Shown: piece by piece, positions 24,592 through 33,688 of the stretch
Numbering within the stretch: the stretch's first letter is position 1
How the letters are laid out: every line of letters starts with the position of its first letter
Assembly (NCBI GenBank): GCA_020851785.1
Contig: JADZCC010000044.1
Coordinates: 1-63,009, forward strand
Source: Anaerolineales bacterium
Lineage (GTDB): Bacteria; Chloroflexota; Anaerolineae; Anaerolineales; Villigracilaceae
Direction of reading: 5' to 3'
Length of the DNA: 63,009 bases
Made by a program: the position numbers and the translations under genes
Notes under the pieces: generated by a model
Told to the model about the DNA's origin: nothing
Seen by the model: only the letters and a program-made list of their open reading frames with translations
Databases searched by the model: none

Positions 24592-25155
24592 TTATTCCAC
24601 TTCCGGCTCAATCAAGCCATAGCTTCCGTTTCGCCTTCGATACAGCACATTAATCTTACCGGTCTGCGCGTTGTAAAAGATGAAGAAATTATCATGCCCC
24701 AGGTTGCGCATCTGCACCACGGCTTCTTCCTCGGTCATGGGGTTCAGCGTAAAGCGCTTGCGGCGCGCCACCAATGGAGAAAGTTCGCCGGTTTCAAAGT
24801 CAATAATCTCTTCGGCCACTTCTGCCGCCGAGCGGCCATCGCCACGCCCATACGCATGTTTGCCTTTATAGCGTTCAATCTGACGTTGCAAATTATCTAC
24901 AGCGGCGTCGAAGGCGGCCAAAGCCTCGTCGGCCCGCACTTCAGACCGAAGCGTAAAGCCTTTTCCATACAACGTAATTTGAGCCGCATTGCGATCGCTG
25001 GATTCGCGCGCGGCCTTGTGATGTGAAAGCTCCACGCGCGCCAATTCAATTGTCGAAAGGAAATGATCCAAATTACCGGCCTTTTTATTAACGTACTCTT
25101 CAATCGTATTGGTCAAGCGAATATTGCGCGTTTGAATTTCAACGTTGTTGGACAT
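24592..25155 (-). CDS. hpf: ribosome hibernation promoting factor, long form
   Basis: 187 aa. The N-terminal YfiA/HPF domain (about 1-100, VEIQTRNIRLTNTIEEYVNKK, basic surface) is followed by a linker and the C-terminal dimerisation domain (about 130-185, KRFTLNPMTEEEAVVQM and FFIFYNAQTGKINVLYRR). Long HPF dimerises 70S ribosomes into inactive 100S particles in stationary phase. A near-perfect AAAGGAGG sits 6 nt before the ATG. It is the last gene in the minus-strand block after comF. Confidence 0.95.
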   Translation of the reverse strand: MSNNVEIQTRNIRLTNTIEEYVNKKAGNLDHFLSTIELARVELSHHKAARESSDRNAAQITLYGKGFTLRSEVRADEALAAFDAAVDNLQRQIERYKGKHAYGRGDGRSAAEVAEEIIDFETGELSPLVARRKRFTLNPMTEEEAVVQMRNLGHDNFFIFYNAQTGKINVLYRRRNGSYGLIEPEVE

Positions 25156-25199
25156 CAGGTCCTCCTTTAAGGATATTAAAGAATCGCTTTTGCAAACGC

Positions 25200-25898
25200 T
25201 CAGGCAGATTCCAAGCCATGCTGAGGCAGAGCCCGAGCGACTGTCAACGCATACACATCTTTCGCACCCGTCAAAAATAACGCCTCCGCCCCCGCAGATA
25301 AAGTTGCGCCGGTCGTTGAGACATCATCTACTACCAAAATGGATTTGCCTTTCACCCGGGCATCCGCTACGAAAGCGTCACGAATATTCTCCCGCCGCTC
25401 GCTCTTGGTTAAGCCCACTTGGGAGCGGGTCTCTTTGTGACGCTTTAATCCATCCCTGAAATACTGCAAGCCTAGCCCTAAAGCCAGCGGCTTGGCAATC
25501 GTCTCCACCTGATTATAGCCGCGTTCGCGCAGGCGGCTCCTTCCTAACGGAACCGGAACAACTGCGTCCACCGGCCAGTTCAACTCAACTTTGACAAAAT
25601 CAAGCATTTGGGAGGCCAAAGTCCAGCCGAGAGAAATTGCGCGTTGATATTTCAATTTATGCAAGGCTTCCCTCACCGGGCCGTCAAAAACAGACCAAGC
25701 TCTTAAGACACGAAAATGCGGCTGTTCCGCAAGGCAGGAGTTGCATACCCCCTCCTTTTCCTGCGGAACGCCGCACACAACGCACAATGTCCCATTTAAG
25801 ATTTGAACTTTACATTCGCACTCTGCGCACCAAGCCACGCCATATTTGTCGCATCCGCCACAGGCAGGCGGAATTACAAGATCAACCAGTCCCCACAT
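25200..25898 (-). CDS. comF: ComF family phosphoribosyltransferase-like protein
   Basis: 232 aa from the ATG at 25898; an upstream TTG at 25961 would add 21 residues. Two N-terminal zinc-finger-like pairs (CGGCDKYGVAWCAEC and CVVCGVPQEKEGVCNSC) precede a type I PRTase domain with ILVVDDVSTTGATLSAGA, the PRPP-binding motif. ComF is needed for DNA uptake in several naturally competent bacteria, and its enzymatic activity is unproven. It lies just downstream of the Tad pilus genes (about 100 nt after tadC) on the same strand. Confidence 0.9.
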   Translation of the reverse strand: MWGLVDLVIPPACGGCDKYGVAWCAECECKVQILNGTLCVVCGVPQEKEGVCNSCLAEQPHFRVLRAWSVFDGPVREALHKLKYQRAISLGWTLASQMLDFVKVELNWPVDAVVPVPLGRSRLRERGYNQVETIAKPLALGLGLQYFRDGLKRHKETRSQVGLTKSERRENIRDAFVADARVKGKSILVVDDVSTTGATLSAGAEALFLTGAKDVYALTVARALPQHGLESA

Positions 25899-26001
25899 TA
25901 ATTGATAAAGCCGATAGCTTAAGTTTTTATCAGACAAAGTTAGCCTTTTGCAACTGTCCAATCGTCTTAATCAAGAGCGTTATATTTTAAAAGCGCTTGC
26001 G

Positions 26002-26976
26002 TTAGCCGCCGCCAATTCCGCCGCCGCCAAAGGTTTGCGCAATCTGAAAACCGGCAGGCGCAAGCATGATAATTAGAATAGAAGGAAAAGTTAGAAACGC
26101 CATGGGGATAATCATCTTCACCGGCGCCTGATGAGCCAGCTCTTCTGCGCGCTGTCTGCGTTTGACGCGCATTTGATCGGATTGAATCCGCAAAACTTTG
26201 GACAAACTCACGCCCAGAATTTGGCTTTGAATGACCGCCGCCACAAAACTGGTCAATTCGGGAAGTCCCAGCCGAGATTCCATGTCGCGAAGGGCTTCGC
26301 GTTGCGGCTTGCCCAACTGAACTTCGCGAATACAACGGGTAAACATTAAGGATAGTTCATTTTCCCATTTATCGCCAACTTTCGCCATGGCCGCATCAAA
26401 ACCCAGCCCTGCTTCAACGCAGATCGTCAACAAATCCAAAGCGTCTGGCATGGCTTTGCGAACTTCATTTTGACGCCGCGAGATCATACTTTGGATTAAC
26501 ATGCCCGGGAAGTTAAATCCTAAAAACACAAAAACAACAATCAAGAGAAAGGTACGCCCCAAAGGCCAAGGAGTCGCCGCCAGTCGAGAAACGAGTAAGA
26601 GCAGTCCGCCAAATAGAATGGCGACGATAAACCGCGTGGATAAGAACGTCGCCGCATCCAACTTTCCCGGGTTGCCAGCCAACTCTAATTTACGGGTAGT
26701 TTCTACCAATAAGTTTTGAGGCGTAAAGCGCGCAGAAACTTCGCCAAGCTTCCTAATAACCGGCACAATGACGCGCTCGGTGAAAGGCTGTTGCATTTCA
26801 ATGGCTTCAAGGCTTTTAACCTCCTCGCCTCTTTGAGCCGCATCCGCCAGGCGGTCCATTAATGGGTCAGAAGAGCCTTCCTGGGCGTTTCGCGAAGCGC
26901 GAATGCCGACAACCACTACAGCAACAATGACGCCAATCACCAGCGCTCCAATAAAAAGACCAATCGCCAAGTTCAT
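26002..26976 (-). CDS. tadC: TadC-type inner-membrane pilus platform protein
   Basis: 324 aa. It has one N-terminal membrane segment, a cytoplasmic T2SF domain (around residues 170-300, with ICVEAGLGFDAAMAKVGDKW), and further segments (about 120-160 and the C-terminus), ending in a Gly-rich tail. It pairs with TadB to form the platform on which the TadA ATPase assembles Flp-type pili. Its start is 2 nt after the tadB stop. Confidence 0.9.
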   Translation of the reverse strand: MNLAIGLFIGALVIGVIVAVVVVGIRASRNAQEGSSDPLMDRLADAAQRGEEVKSLEAIEMQQPFTERVIVPVIRKLGEVSARFTPQNLLVETTRKLELAGNPGKLDAATFLSTRFIVAILFGGLLLLVSRLAATPWPLGRTFLLIVVFVFLGFNFPGMLIQSMISRRQNEVRKAMPDALDLLTICVEAGLGFDAAMAKVGDKWENELSLMFTRCIREVQLGKPQREALRDMESRLGLPELTSFVAAVIQSQILGVSLSKVLRIQSDQMRVKRRQRAEELAHQAPVKMIIPMAFLTFPSILIIMLAPAGFQIAQTFGGGGIGGG

Positions 26977-26978
26977 TC

Positions 26979-27935
26979 CTACACCTCAATATCCGCGATT
27001 TTCATCATCACTGCATAGCCTGAACCGATCAGCCCCAGGACAACGCAAATGATTATCCCCGCGCAGAGCGGCCCGCCTTGCGTCACGGAAAGTAAATATT
27101 CCGGATTAATAAACCAAAGGACCAAGGTCAAAAAGAACGGCACCATGGACAAAATCGCGCCAGATGCGCGGACTTGCGAAGTCATCACGCGGATTTCGCC
27201 CTTAATCCTGACTCTTTCTCGAATGGTGAATGAAATCGTGTCCAAAATTTCAGATAAGTTACCGCCAACCTCGCGTTGAACGTTAATCGAGGTAATCACA
27301 AAATCCAAGTCTTCGCTGGGAATACGCCGCAATAAATTTTCAAGCGCATTTTCCATCGTAATGCCAATTTGCATCTCCTGAACGACGCGGCGAAATTCGT
27401 CGCAAATAGGCGGGGGTAATTCACGACCGACAGATTCCATCGCCTGCATGACAGAATATCCAGCGCGAAGTCCATTAACGGTCAAATTCAACATATCGGA
27501 AAGTTGATCGTTAAATTTCCGCAAACGGGCGGCTTGCTGTTGTTTTACGTAAAAACGCGGGAGGAACATCCCAATTCCCGCGCCGATAAAAAAGGAGATG
27601 ATGTTGCGATTCCCCACCAACCAGGCAATCCCTCCCAGCCCAACAATGGCGATGAGGATCAAAGCAAAATATTCGCTGACTTTAAATTTCAAATCGGCGC
27701 GAGCCAATTCACGAGCGACGCGATCTCCAAAGGTCGTTTTTTCAACCCGTTTGGAAACCCATTCCGTCAGGACGGCCCGTTGTACCTGCTTATCTTTATC
27801 AACCTGGCTGTCGCTTTCAAAATATTGGTCCAGTCGCTGTTCAACCATGGCGTTTTCGCTATTGGTTGAAACGATAATTCCAATCACCAAAAGGACGATC
27901 AAAATTACGCCGACGACTACAATTACGATACCCAT
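26979..27935 (-). CDS. tadB: TadB-type inner-membrane pilus platform protein
   Basis: 318 aa. The layout is a membrane anchor, a soluble linker, two membrane segments around 95-130, the T2SF domain (LNLTVNGLRAGYSVMQAMESVGRELPPP), and a C-terminal pair of segments. Its GG..SEILDTISFTIRERVRIKGEIR block is typical of TadB. It follows tadA by 24 nt. Confidence 0.92.
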   Translation of the reverse strand: MGIVIVVVGVILIVLLVIGIIVSTNSENAMVEQRLDQYFESDSQVDKDKQVQRAVLTEWVSKRVEKTTFGDRVARELARADLKFKVSEYFALILIAIVGLGGIAWLVGNRNIISFFIGAGIGMFLPRFYVKQQQAARLRKFNDQLSDMLNLTVNGLRAGYSVMQAMESVGRELPPPICDEFRRVVQEMQIGITMENALENLLRRIPSEDLDFVITSINVQREVGGNLSEILDTISFTIRERVRIKGEIRVMTSQVRASGAILSMVPFFLTLVLWFINPEYLLSVTQGGPLCAGIIICVVLGLIGSGYAVMMKIADIEV

Positions 27936-27959
27936 AATGGTTGCAAACTCCCAGGCCGC

Positions 27960-29393
27960 TTAATACCGGCGACGTTCTCCAATGCCAAAGATGGACGGAG
28001 GCAGGTGAATGCCCGCGGCTTCAATTTTATCCATAAACTTGGGACGCAGGCCCGTAGGGCGCAGGCGCCCAACCACTTGACCGTTTTCAACGCCAGATTG
28101 TTCAAATACGAAGATATCCGTCATGGTAATCACGTCACCTTCCATGCCGCTCACTTCCGTAACCGTGGTGACTTTACGCGTTCCATCACGCATACGTTCC
28201 TGCTGACAAATTACATCCACCGCGCTGGAAATCTGTTCTCGAATAGCCCGGATCGGCAAATCCATGCCAGCCATCAAACACATGGTTTCGATACGCGAAA
28301 TCGCATCACGCGGAGTGTTGGCATGAGCGGTGGTCATCGAGCCGTCATGCCCGGTATTCATGGCTTGCAACATATCCAGAGTCTCGCCGCCGCGGCACTC
28401 CCCAACAATGATGCGCTCAGGGCGCATACGCAGGGCGTTAATCACCAAGTCGCGGATAGTCACTTCGCCGCGGCCTTCAATGTTGGGTGGGCGGGATTCA
28501 AGGGTGACGACGTGCTCTTGACGCAATTGCAATTCAGCGGCGTTCTCAATCGTAATAATACGCTCGTCGCCCGGAATGAAACTTGACATGACGTTCAGCA
28601 AGGTCGTCTTTCCAGAGCCTGTGCCGCCCGAAATGATGATATTCAGCCGCGCTTCCACACAGGCTTTCAGGAATTGCACCGCTTCCTGGGAAATTGAGCC
28701 GAATTGAATTAACTGATCGACTGAAATTGGGTTTTTTGAAAATTTACGAATAGTCAGAACCGGCCCGACCAAAGAAATAGGCGGAATAACGGCGTTCACA
28801 CGGGAGCCATCCTGCAAGCGCGCATCCACATAGGGGCTGGACTCGTCAATACGGCGCCCCAACGGAGCGACGATACGATCGATAATTCTCATCACATGAT
28901 CGTTACCTTCAAATGTGATTGGCACCCTGTGAATCTTGCCCTTTCGCTCAATAAAGATATTTTTCGGTCCGTTGACCATGATTTCCGTAATGGAGTCGTC
29001 TTCCAGCAGGGTTTGCAAAGGTCCCAGCCCTAAAATTTCGGCGGCAATCTGCTCGAACAAACGAGCCCGCTCAGGCCTTGAAAGAACGATATTTTCCTCA
29101 GTTAAGATTTGTTCAAAAAGATCCTGAATGGTTTTCTTAACTTCCTCGGTTTTAGAGATGTCCATCGAGGGATCAATTTCGGCGAGAAGTTTATTTTGAA
29201 CTCTGGTTTTAAGATCAAAATAGGTGCCTGCCTGAGGAGACGTGATTGGGGCGCTAACCCGGCGGGCTTGAAGCGAAGAAAGTTTTGAATTGTCTCCGCC
29301 TCCGCCACTGGGAGGTTGAGCAGGCGAAGGATTGTTTCCTCCACCCTGTTGCCCGCCACCCTGGCTTTGTTCGATCCTCTTTAATAGTGACAT
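27960..29393 (-). CDS. tadA: Tad pilus assembly ATPase (TadA/CpaF)
   Basis: 477 aa. A Gly/Gln/Pro-rich low-complexity N-terminus (about 10-35) precedes the secretion ATPase: FEQ-type N domain, Walker [16 protein letters not shown], Asp box [14 protein letters not shown] and the histidine box GSMTTAHAN. It is a hexameric ATPase that drives Flp pilus extension, and in some Tad systems also retraction. It lies between cpaE and tadB in the usual order. Confidence 0.95.
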   Translation of the reverse strand: MSLLKRIEQSQGGGQQGGGNNPSPAQPPSGGGGDNSKLSSLQARRVSAPITSPQAGTYFDLKTRVQNKLLAEIDPSMDISKTEEVKKTIQDLFEQILTEENIVLSRPERARLFEQIAAEILGLGPLQTLLEDDSITEIMVNGPKNIFIERKGKIHRVPITFEGNDHVMRIIDRIVAPLGRRIDESSPYVDARLQDGSRVNAVIPPISLVGPVLTIRKFSKNPISVDQLIQFGSISQEAVQFLKACVEARLNIIISGGTGSGKTTLLNVMSSFIPGDERIITIENAAELQLRQEHVVTLESRPPNIEGRGEVTIRDLVINALRMRPERIIVGECRGGETLDMLQAMNTGHDGSMTTAHANTPRDAISRIETMCLMAGMDLPIRAIREQISSAVDVICQQERMRDGTRKVTTVTEVSGMEGDVITMTDIFVFEQSGVENGQVVGRLRPTGLRPKFMDKIEAAGIHLPPSIFGIGERRRY

Positions 29394-29405
29394 TTAGTAG
29401 CTCTC

Positions 29406-30638
29406 CTAGTTCCTGGCTTCCGCTTCAGACTCCAACGAGCTTAATCGGACGCGAATCGCTTCCGCCAAGGCAAAAATACCTTTCCCGGCCGGTTGATTCT
29501 TGTTGTCAATCATAAAAGGAACGCCGCGATTGCCCGCAGGAATGACGATCTTCTCGTCCAAAGGAATGGCGGCCGAAACCTCCTGCTTAAGGTTATCGCT
29601 AATTTTCTCAGGAGTAATCGGGATACGCTTATCCAATTTGTTGATTAGAAACAGGACTTTTTCCTTACTTACGCCGACGGATTTTAATAAATCCAAAAAC
29701 AGGCGTGTGTTTTTAATTGCGGGAATCTCCTGAGTTGAAATCGTTAAAATGATGTCGCTAACGTCAATACTGCCCAGCACGGCATCATTCAGCAAGGAGG
29801 CTGTATCTACAATGACATAAGCGTACATCGTCTGCAAAAATTGAAGGATTTTAACAAATTGCTCGCCAGAAACTCTTTCGGCCATCTCAGGCCGGGGAGA
29901 AGAAGCCAAAACGCTAATTCCCGAGGCTTGGTGCTTAATCAAAATATCTTCAACGAGATCTACTTCAAGGTCATCGACGCGTGGAGCCAAATCCAAGATT
30001 GTGTTTTTGCCTTGTTCATTCAGGAACATGGCCACATCGCCAAATTGTAAGTTTCCATCCACAACGACAACTCGTGTCGCCTCGTTGTTCAAAGCAATGG
30101 CCAGGTTGACCGCAATGGTGGTGCAACCCGTCCCCCCTTTGGGGCTATAAACGGTTATGATCTTGCCGTTGTTCAGAGCCGCTACGCCGGGAATAAAACC
30201 ACCCGCAGAAGCGGCGGTGGAAGCGGCACGTGCCTGACCGCCCTTGCCTCTTTCAGACTGAGCCATTTCTCCCGCATGGCGAATCGCAGAAATTAACTCA
30301 TCACCCATCGGGGGTTTCGTCAGAAAGTCTCTTGCCCCTGCCAGCATGGCGCGACGCATATAATTCTGGTCATTTTGAACGGACAAAATAATGACCTGAA
30401 TATGTGGCGAGGTTTGGCGAATGGTTCCCGTGGCGGTAATGCCGTCAATATCCGGCATATTGATGTCCATCAGGATTACATCTGGGTCCAATTCCTGTGC
30501 AAGTTGGATGCCTTCCCGGCCTGTCCGGGCAGTTCCAACCACTTCAACATCCGCCTCAAACTGCAGAAGTTTGCGGACATTCTCACGAGTCTCCGCTACG
30601 TCGTCGACAATTAATGTTTTGATTTTTCCTAAAGCCAT
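29406..30638 (-). CDS. cpaE: CpaE/TadZ pilus localisation protein with receiver domain
   Basis: 410 aa. It has an N-terminal receiver (1-122: D12-D13, phospho-site D58 in LMDINMPDIDG, K108 in TKP), a Lys/Gly/Ala linker, then a ParA/MinD ATPase with the deviant Walker A KGGTGCTT (166-174). Many TadZ/CpaE receivers are degenerate, while the key residues here are kept, so phosphorylation may still occur. It is thought to position the pilus machinery in the cell. Its gene lies 22 nt after cpaB and 12 nt before tadA. Confidence 0.92.
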   Translation of the reverse strand: MALGKIKTLIVDDVAETRENVRKLLQFEADVEVVGTARTGREGIQLAQELDPDVILMDINMPDIDGITATGTIRQTSPHIQVIILSVQNDQNYMRRAMLAGARDFLTKPPMGDELISAIRHAGEMAQSERGKGGQARAASTAASAGGFIPGVAALNNGKIITVYSPKGGTGCTTIAVNLAIALNNEATRVVVVDGNLQFGDVAMFLNEQGKNTILDLAPRVDDLEVDLVEDILIKHQASGISVLASSPRPEMAERVSGEQFVKILQFLQTMYAYVIVDTASLLNDAVLGSIDVSDIILTISTQEIPAIKNTRLFLDLLKSVGVSKEKVLFLINKLDKRIPITPEKISDNLKQEVSAAIPLDEKIVIPAGNRGVPFMIDNKNQPAGKGIFALAEAIRVRLSSLESEAEARN

Positions 30639-30660
30639 AACAACACCAATGGATTAGAAA

Positions 30661-31743
30661 CTACTGAGCGGGCGCTTGAGTGACGTCAGTTGGTAAAATC
30701 AGGCTATCCAACGTATTGGTCGCCGGATGTAAAGCGTATGGTAATTTTCCGGGGACGGGAATATTATATTGACCCAACAAGAATTGAAGCGTAGAAGCCT
30801 CTGTCGCCTGACGGGCCTCATCGCTAGGGTTTCTCACCGTCATAGTAAGTTTTGCCTTCGTCTGAATCAAGTAAGACAAGACAATTGAATCTTGAGGAGA
30901 AACAAGTAACGTAACCAAGTCCGGAGAACCGACCTGTGGTTGCGCTTGCTGATCGGCAGGCGCATTTGGGTCTGCTCCCTCGGCCGGAGCTGGCGTAGAG
31001 CCAAAGTTACCCACTTTCAGAACCACTATGTTTTGAAGCAAAATCTGGCAAACCAATCTGGGGCGTTGCTGTATTTCAGAAGGTATAAGGAAGTAAGGTT
31101 GCTGAATGGCAGGCTCTAGTTCCAAACGCCCTTGGGCGGGGGCGCTCAGCGCATCCAGCGGCCCAGTGGCTCCTAAAGTCAGAATCGGCAAACCATCGCC
31201 GGTGAAACCAGTACCAGCCAAAGTGATAAATTTATTTGGAAGAATGGTTTGGAAGGCTGGGTCAACATCTACAAAAAGGAAACAGGCGTTGATATTAACA
31301 TGAGCCCCATCGCCAACCCCATACCCAACCAATCCCAAGCGGTCAGTTGGAATGGAAATGGCAGTTTGCCCAGCCGGAATAACCGCCGCCCATTGCGGTC
31401 CAGAAATTGCGATACCGCTTGAACTGTCCCCCACCATGGATTCGGTAAGGATTACGCCTTGATCAATTGGATATTTAGCTCGTTTGCCCAATAAAAGGGA
31501 TAATTCATCTACGCGGTATTCAACGTCTACAAAGGCTTCCTGCGGGATGGAGACTTTCTTAAGCGCCTCTTCGGTGATCTCACCGCCTTGTGGAATAGCC
31601 TGACCAGCGGCATAAATTTCTATATTCGTTGAAACCGGTTGCTCTGGCGTGCTCGAAAAAAGCGAGCTAAACGCAAAATAGGCAACTACCAAACCTATAA
31701 TAACAATTAAAAGCACCATGATCAGAACTCGTCCGCGACGCAT
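30661..31743 (-). CDS. cpaB: CpaB/RcpC-type pilus assembly protein (SAF domain)
   Basis: 360 aa. It has an N-terminal signal anchor (about 6-28), an SAF domain (about 40-110, IYAAGQAIPQGGEITEEALKKV), then a long beta-rich periplasm-type region with a Pro/Ala/Gln linker (PAEGADPNAPADQQAQP). The RcpC-like domain helps secretin and pilus assembly. No secretin gene is present in the window, consistent with a single-membrane envelope. First gene of the Tad operon, preceded by a GGAGAG site. Confidence 0.88.
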   Translation of the reverse strand: MRRGRVLIMVLLIVIIGLVVAYFAFSSLFSSTPEQPVSTNIEIYAAGQAIPQGGEITEEALKKVSIPQEAFVDVEYRVDELSLLLGKRAKYPIDQGVILTESMVGDSSSGIAISGPQWAAVIPAGQTAISIPTDRLGLVGYGVGDGAHVNINACFLFVDVDPAFQTILPNKFITLAGTGFTGDGLPILTLGATGPLDALSAPAQGRLELEPAIQQPYFLIPSEIQQRPRLVCQILLQNIVVLKVGNFGSTPAPAEGADPNAPADQQAQPQVGSPDLVTLLVSPQDSIVLSYLIQTKAKLTMTVRNPSDEARQATEASTLQFLLGQYNIPVPGKLPYALHPATNTLDSLILPTDVTQAPAQ

Positions 31744-31793
31744 AAGACTCTCCTATGAGTAGTAATCTATATTTAAGCGTTTATATCACAACG

Positions 31794-31820
31794 ATTATAC
31801 AGTAAAAATGGCAAATTCAA
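31794..31820 (-). promoter_or_regulatory. candidate promoter of the Tad operon
   Basis: TATAAT on the minus strand (plus 31794-31799) with TTGAAT 15 nt upstream (plus 31815-31820); the leader is about 45 nt. The spacing is short. The gene-free stretch 31744-31936 holds nothing else recognised. Confidence 0.45.
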
Positions 31821-31936
31821 AACAGCGGAGGAGCCTGTCTTGAAGCATTTTTCTCAAAAAAGCAATTTTAATCGCCCCCACATGCGTACACAAGCGTAAA
31901 AAATAGGCAATAAACTAACAATCCTGTTAAGCGGGT

Positions 31937-32917
31937 TCACTTGGCGGGCACTGAAAAAGTGATCCGCGCGCCTGAACCAGCCATACTGTCAATTTCAAAA
32001 CTTCCGCCGAGCATCTCCGCCCGCTCCCGAATGATCTTGAGCCCCAGGTTATTTTCCTGCTTTAAAATCTCCGGGTCAAAGCCTTTGCCGTTGTCGTCAA
32101 CGCTAACGCGAATGGACTCGTTCCCCATGTCCACCTGCGCCTTGACTGAGGATGCCTGACTATGCCGGGAGGCATTTCCAAGCAATTCCTGCGTCGCTCT
32201 AAAAATCATCACTTCCAAATAAGGCTCCAGCCTGCGCTCTGCTCCCGTAACCGAAAGGCTGACATCCAAACTCGTTTGTTCTTTAAATGCTTCTGCGTAT
32301 TTTCTTAAAGTGGGCACCAGCCCAAGGTCATCCAACATCATGGGCCTGAGTTCAAAGATGTAGTTGCGGACTTTTTGAAAAGTGCCCATGGCGGAAGATT
32401 TTAAGTTGCCCAACTCTTCTTTGGCCAAAGCCGGGTCTGCATCTAAAAGGCGCGTGGCGATTTCTGTCTGCAAGATGAAGTTTGACAGCGCTTGAGCGGG
32501 GCCGTCGTGCATTTGGCGCGAAAGGCGCTGACGTTCCGCCTCCTGGGCATTGACGATCATCTCAATCCCGGCCATTTGGCCTTTGGACGAGGTTTGCGTT
32601 TCAGATTCTGCGGAAGCGCTGGAATCAGAAACGAGGGATTCGAGCGTGGCTTTATATTTTTCAAGATGGGTCTTATCATTTTGGAGTTTTTCAAGCTGAC
32701 CGCGCATGACGAATAGCCGCTGTTGGGCATCCAAAGCGGAATCGTAAGCCATCTTCACTTCTTCCGGCGAGGCCCCTTTTTGGACTTGTTGCAAATGCGC
32801 GGTGATGGCCGTATTGCGTTGCGTGAGTTTTGTCAATTCGCCCTGGCTTTGTTCAATCATCAAAGTCACTTCGCGCAAGGAGCGTTGGGTCTCTTCCAAT
32901 TCAGCTTGATAATCCAT
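31937..32917 (-). CDS. cytoplasmic sensor histidine kinase (NarL-partner type)
   Basis: 326 aa from the ATG at 32917. There is no membrane segment: residues 1-120 form a long coiled coil (heptads of Leu with Gln/Glu/Lys), then a HisKA_3 helix with the phospho-histidine H137 in RLSRQMHDGPAQALS, and a C-terminal HATPase domain (NNLGLKIIRERAEMLGGSF, GSGARITFSV). It is therefore a soluble kinase that senses an internal cue or a partner protein. It is encoded 24 nt downstream of its likely NarL-type regulator. Confidence 0.9.
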   Translation of the reverse strand: MDYQAELEETQRSLREVTLMIEQSQGELTKLTQRNTAITAHLQQVQKGASPEEVKMAYDSALDAQQRLFVMRGQLEKLQNDKTHLEKYKATLESLVSDSSASAESETQTSSKGQMAGIEMIVNAQEAERQRLSRQMHDGPAQALSNFILQTEIATRLLDADPALAKEELGNLKSSAMGTFQKVRNYIFELRPMMLDDLGLVPTLRKYAEAFKEQTSLDVSLSVTGAERRLEPYLEVMIFRATQELLGNASRHSQASSVKAQVDMGNESIRVSVDDNGKGFDPEILKQENNLGLKIIRERAEMLGGSFEIDSMAGSGARITFSVPAK

Positions 32918-32941
32918 GAGTAACGGTTCTCCCAAATTGAT

Positions 32942-33643
32942 TTATTGAGCGGGTCGAATGTCGGTATCTTTCAGCGTCACCCAGCCGCGTTTCAGCGCGT
33001 ACACCACCGCCTGCGTGCGATCTTCCACGCCAAATTTCCTCAAGATGGCGGTTACATGATTCTTGACGGTCTGGTGGCTGATTCCCAGTAAAGTGGCGAT
33101 TTCTTTATTGCTCATGCCGCGCACCACACAAGCGAGGACTTCCATCTCGCGTTCGGAAAGCGGATGAAACGGAGCGCCCGGTTCGCTGTAAGAGCGACGC
33201 GCGCCTTCCATTTGATCCTCAACCCATAGTTCGAGTTCGCGGCGGTTGAAGACATTGTTGGCAAAGACAAAACTACCTTCCGCAACCTCGCGGATGATGC
33301 GCGAAAGGCTTTGTGGTTGAATGTCTTTGGAGCAATAGCCATGCGCGCCAGCCAGCGCGGCGTGAATGGCCTGTTCGATGTCGTCGTATCCAGTCATTAA
33401 GATTACGCGGGTCGGCAGACGATCCTGCGAAACCTGATGCGTAATCTGTTGTCCGTTCATCCCCGGCAGGTTTACGTCCAGCACGGCGATGGTTGGTTTT
33501 TTGGTGCGAATCAATTCCAACGCTTCGTCGCCCGTGGCAGATTGCGCAATAATCCGCATATCCGGCTCCAAAGATAGCGCATCTACAACGCCTTGGCGAA
33601 ATAAAGGGTGGTCATCAACGATCAAAAGGGTAATTTGATTCAT
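32942..33643 (-). CDS. NarL/LuxR-type response regulator
   Basis: 233 aa. The receiver (1-120) has phospho-site D56 (AVLDVNLPGMNG), and the LuxR-type HTH lies at about 165-225 (LSEREMEVLACVVRGMSNKEIATLLGISHQTVKNHV). It pairs with the kinase directly downstream. Whether it controls the Tad operon that follows is suggested by position only; the 193-nt gap upstream of cpaB could hold its site. Confidence 0.93.
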   Translation of the reverse strand: MNQITLLIVDDHPLFRQGVVDALSLEPDMRIIAQSATGDEALELIRTKKPTIAVLDVNLPGMNGQQITHQVSQDRLPTRVILMTGYDDIEQAIHAALAGAHGYCSKDIQPQSLSRIIREVAEGSFVFANNVFNRRELELWVEDQMEGARRSYSEPGAPFHPLSEREMEVLACVVRGMSNKEIATLLGISHQTVKNHVTAILRKFGVEDRTQAVVYALKRGWVTLKDTDIRPAQ

Positions 33644-33668
33644 CCCATGCTCATCTTTTCTGGTTTAG

Positions 33669-33688
33669 TTAACCTATTTTAACCTATT
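33669..33688. repeat. tandem 10-bp repeat at a gene end
   Basis: TTAACCTATT occurs twice in perfect tandem, overlapping the stop codon of the membrane protein gene at 33684. It is the same AACC core as two other micro-repeats in this window. Confidence 0.6.
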
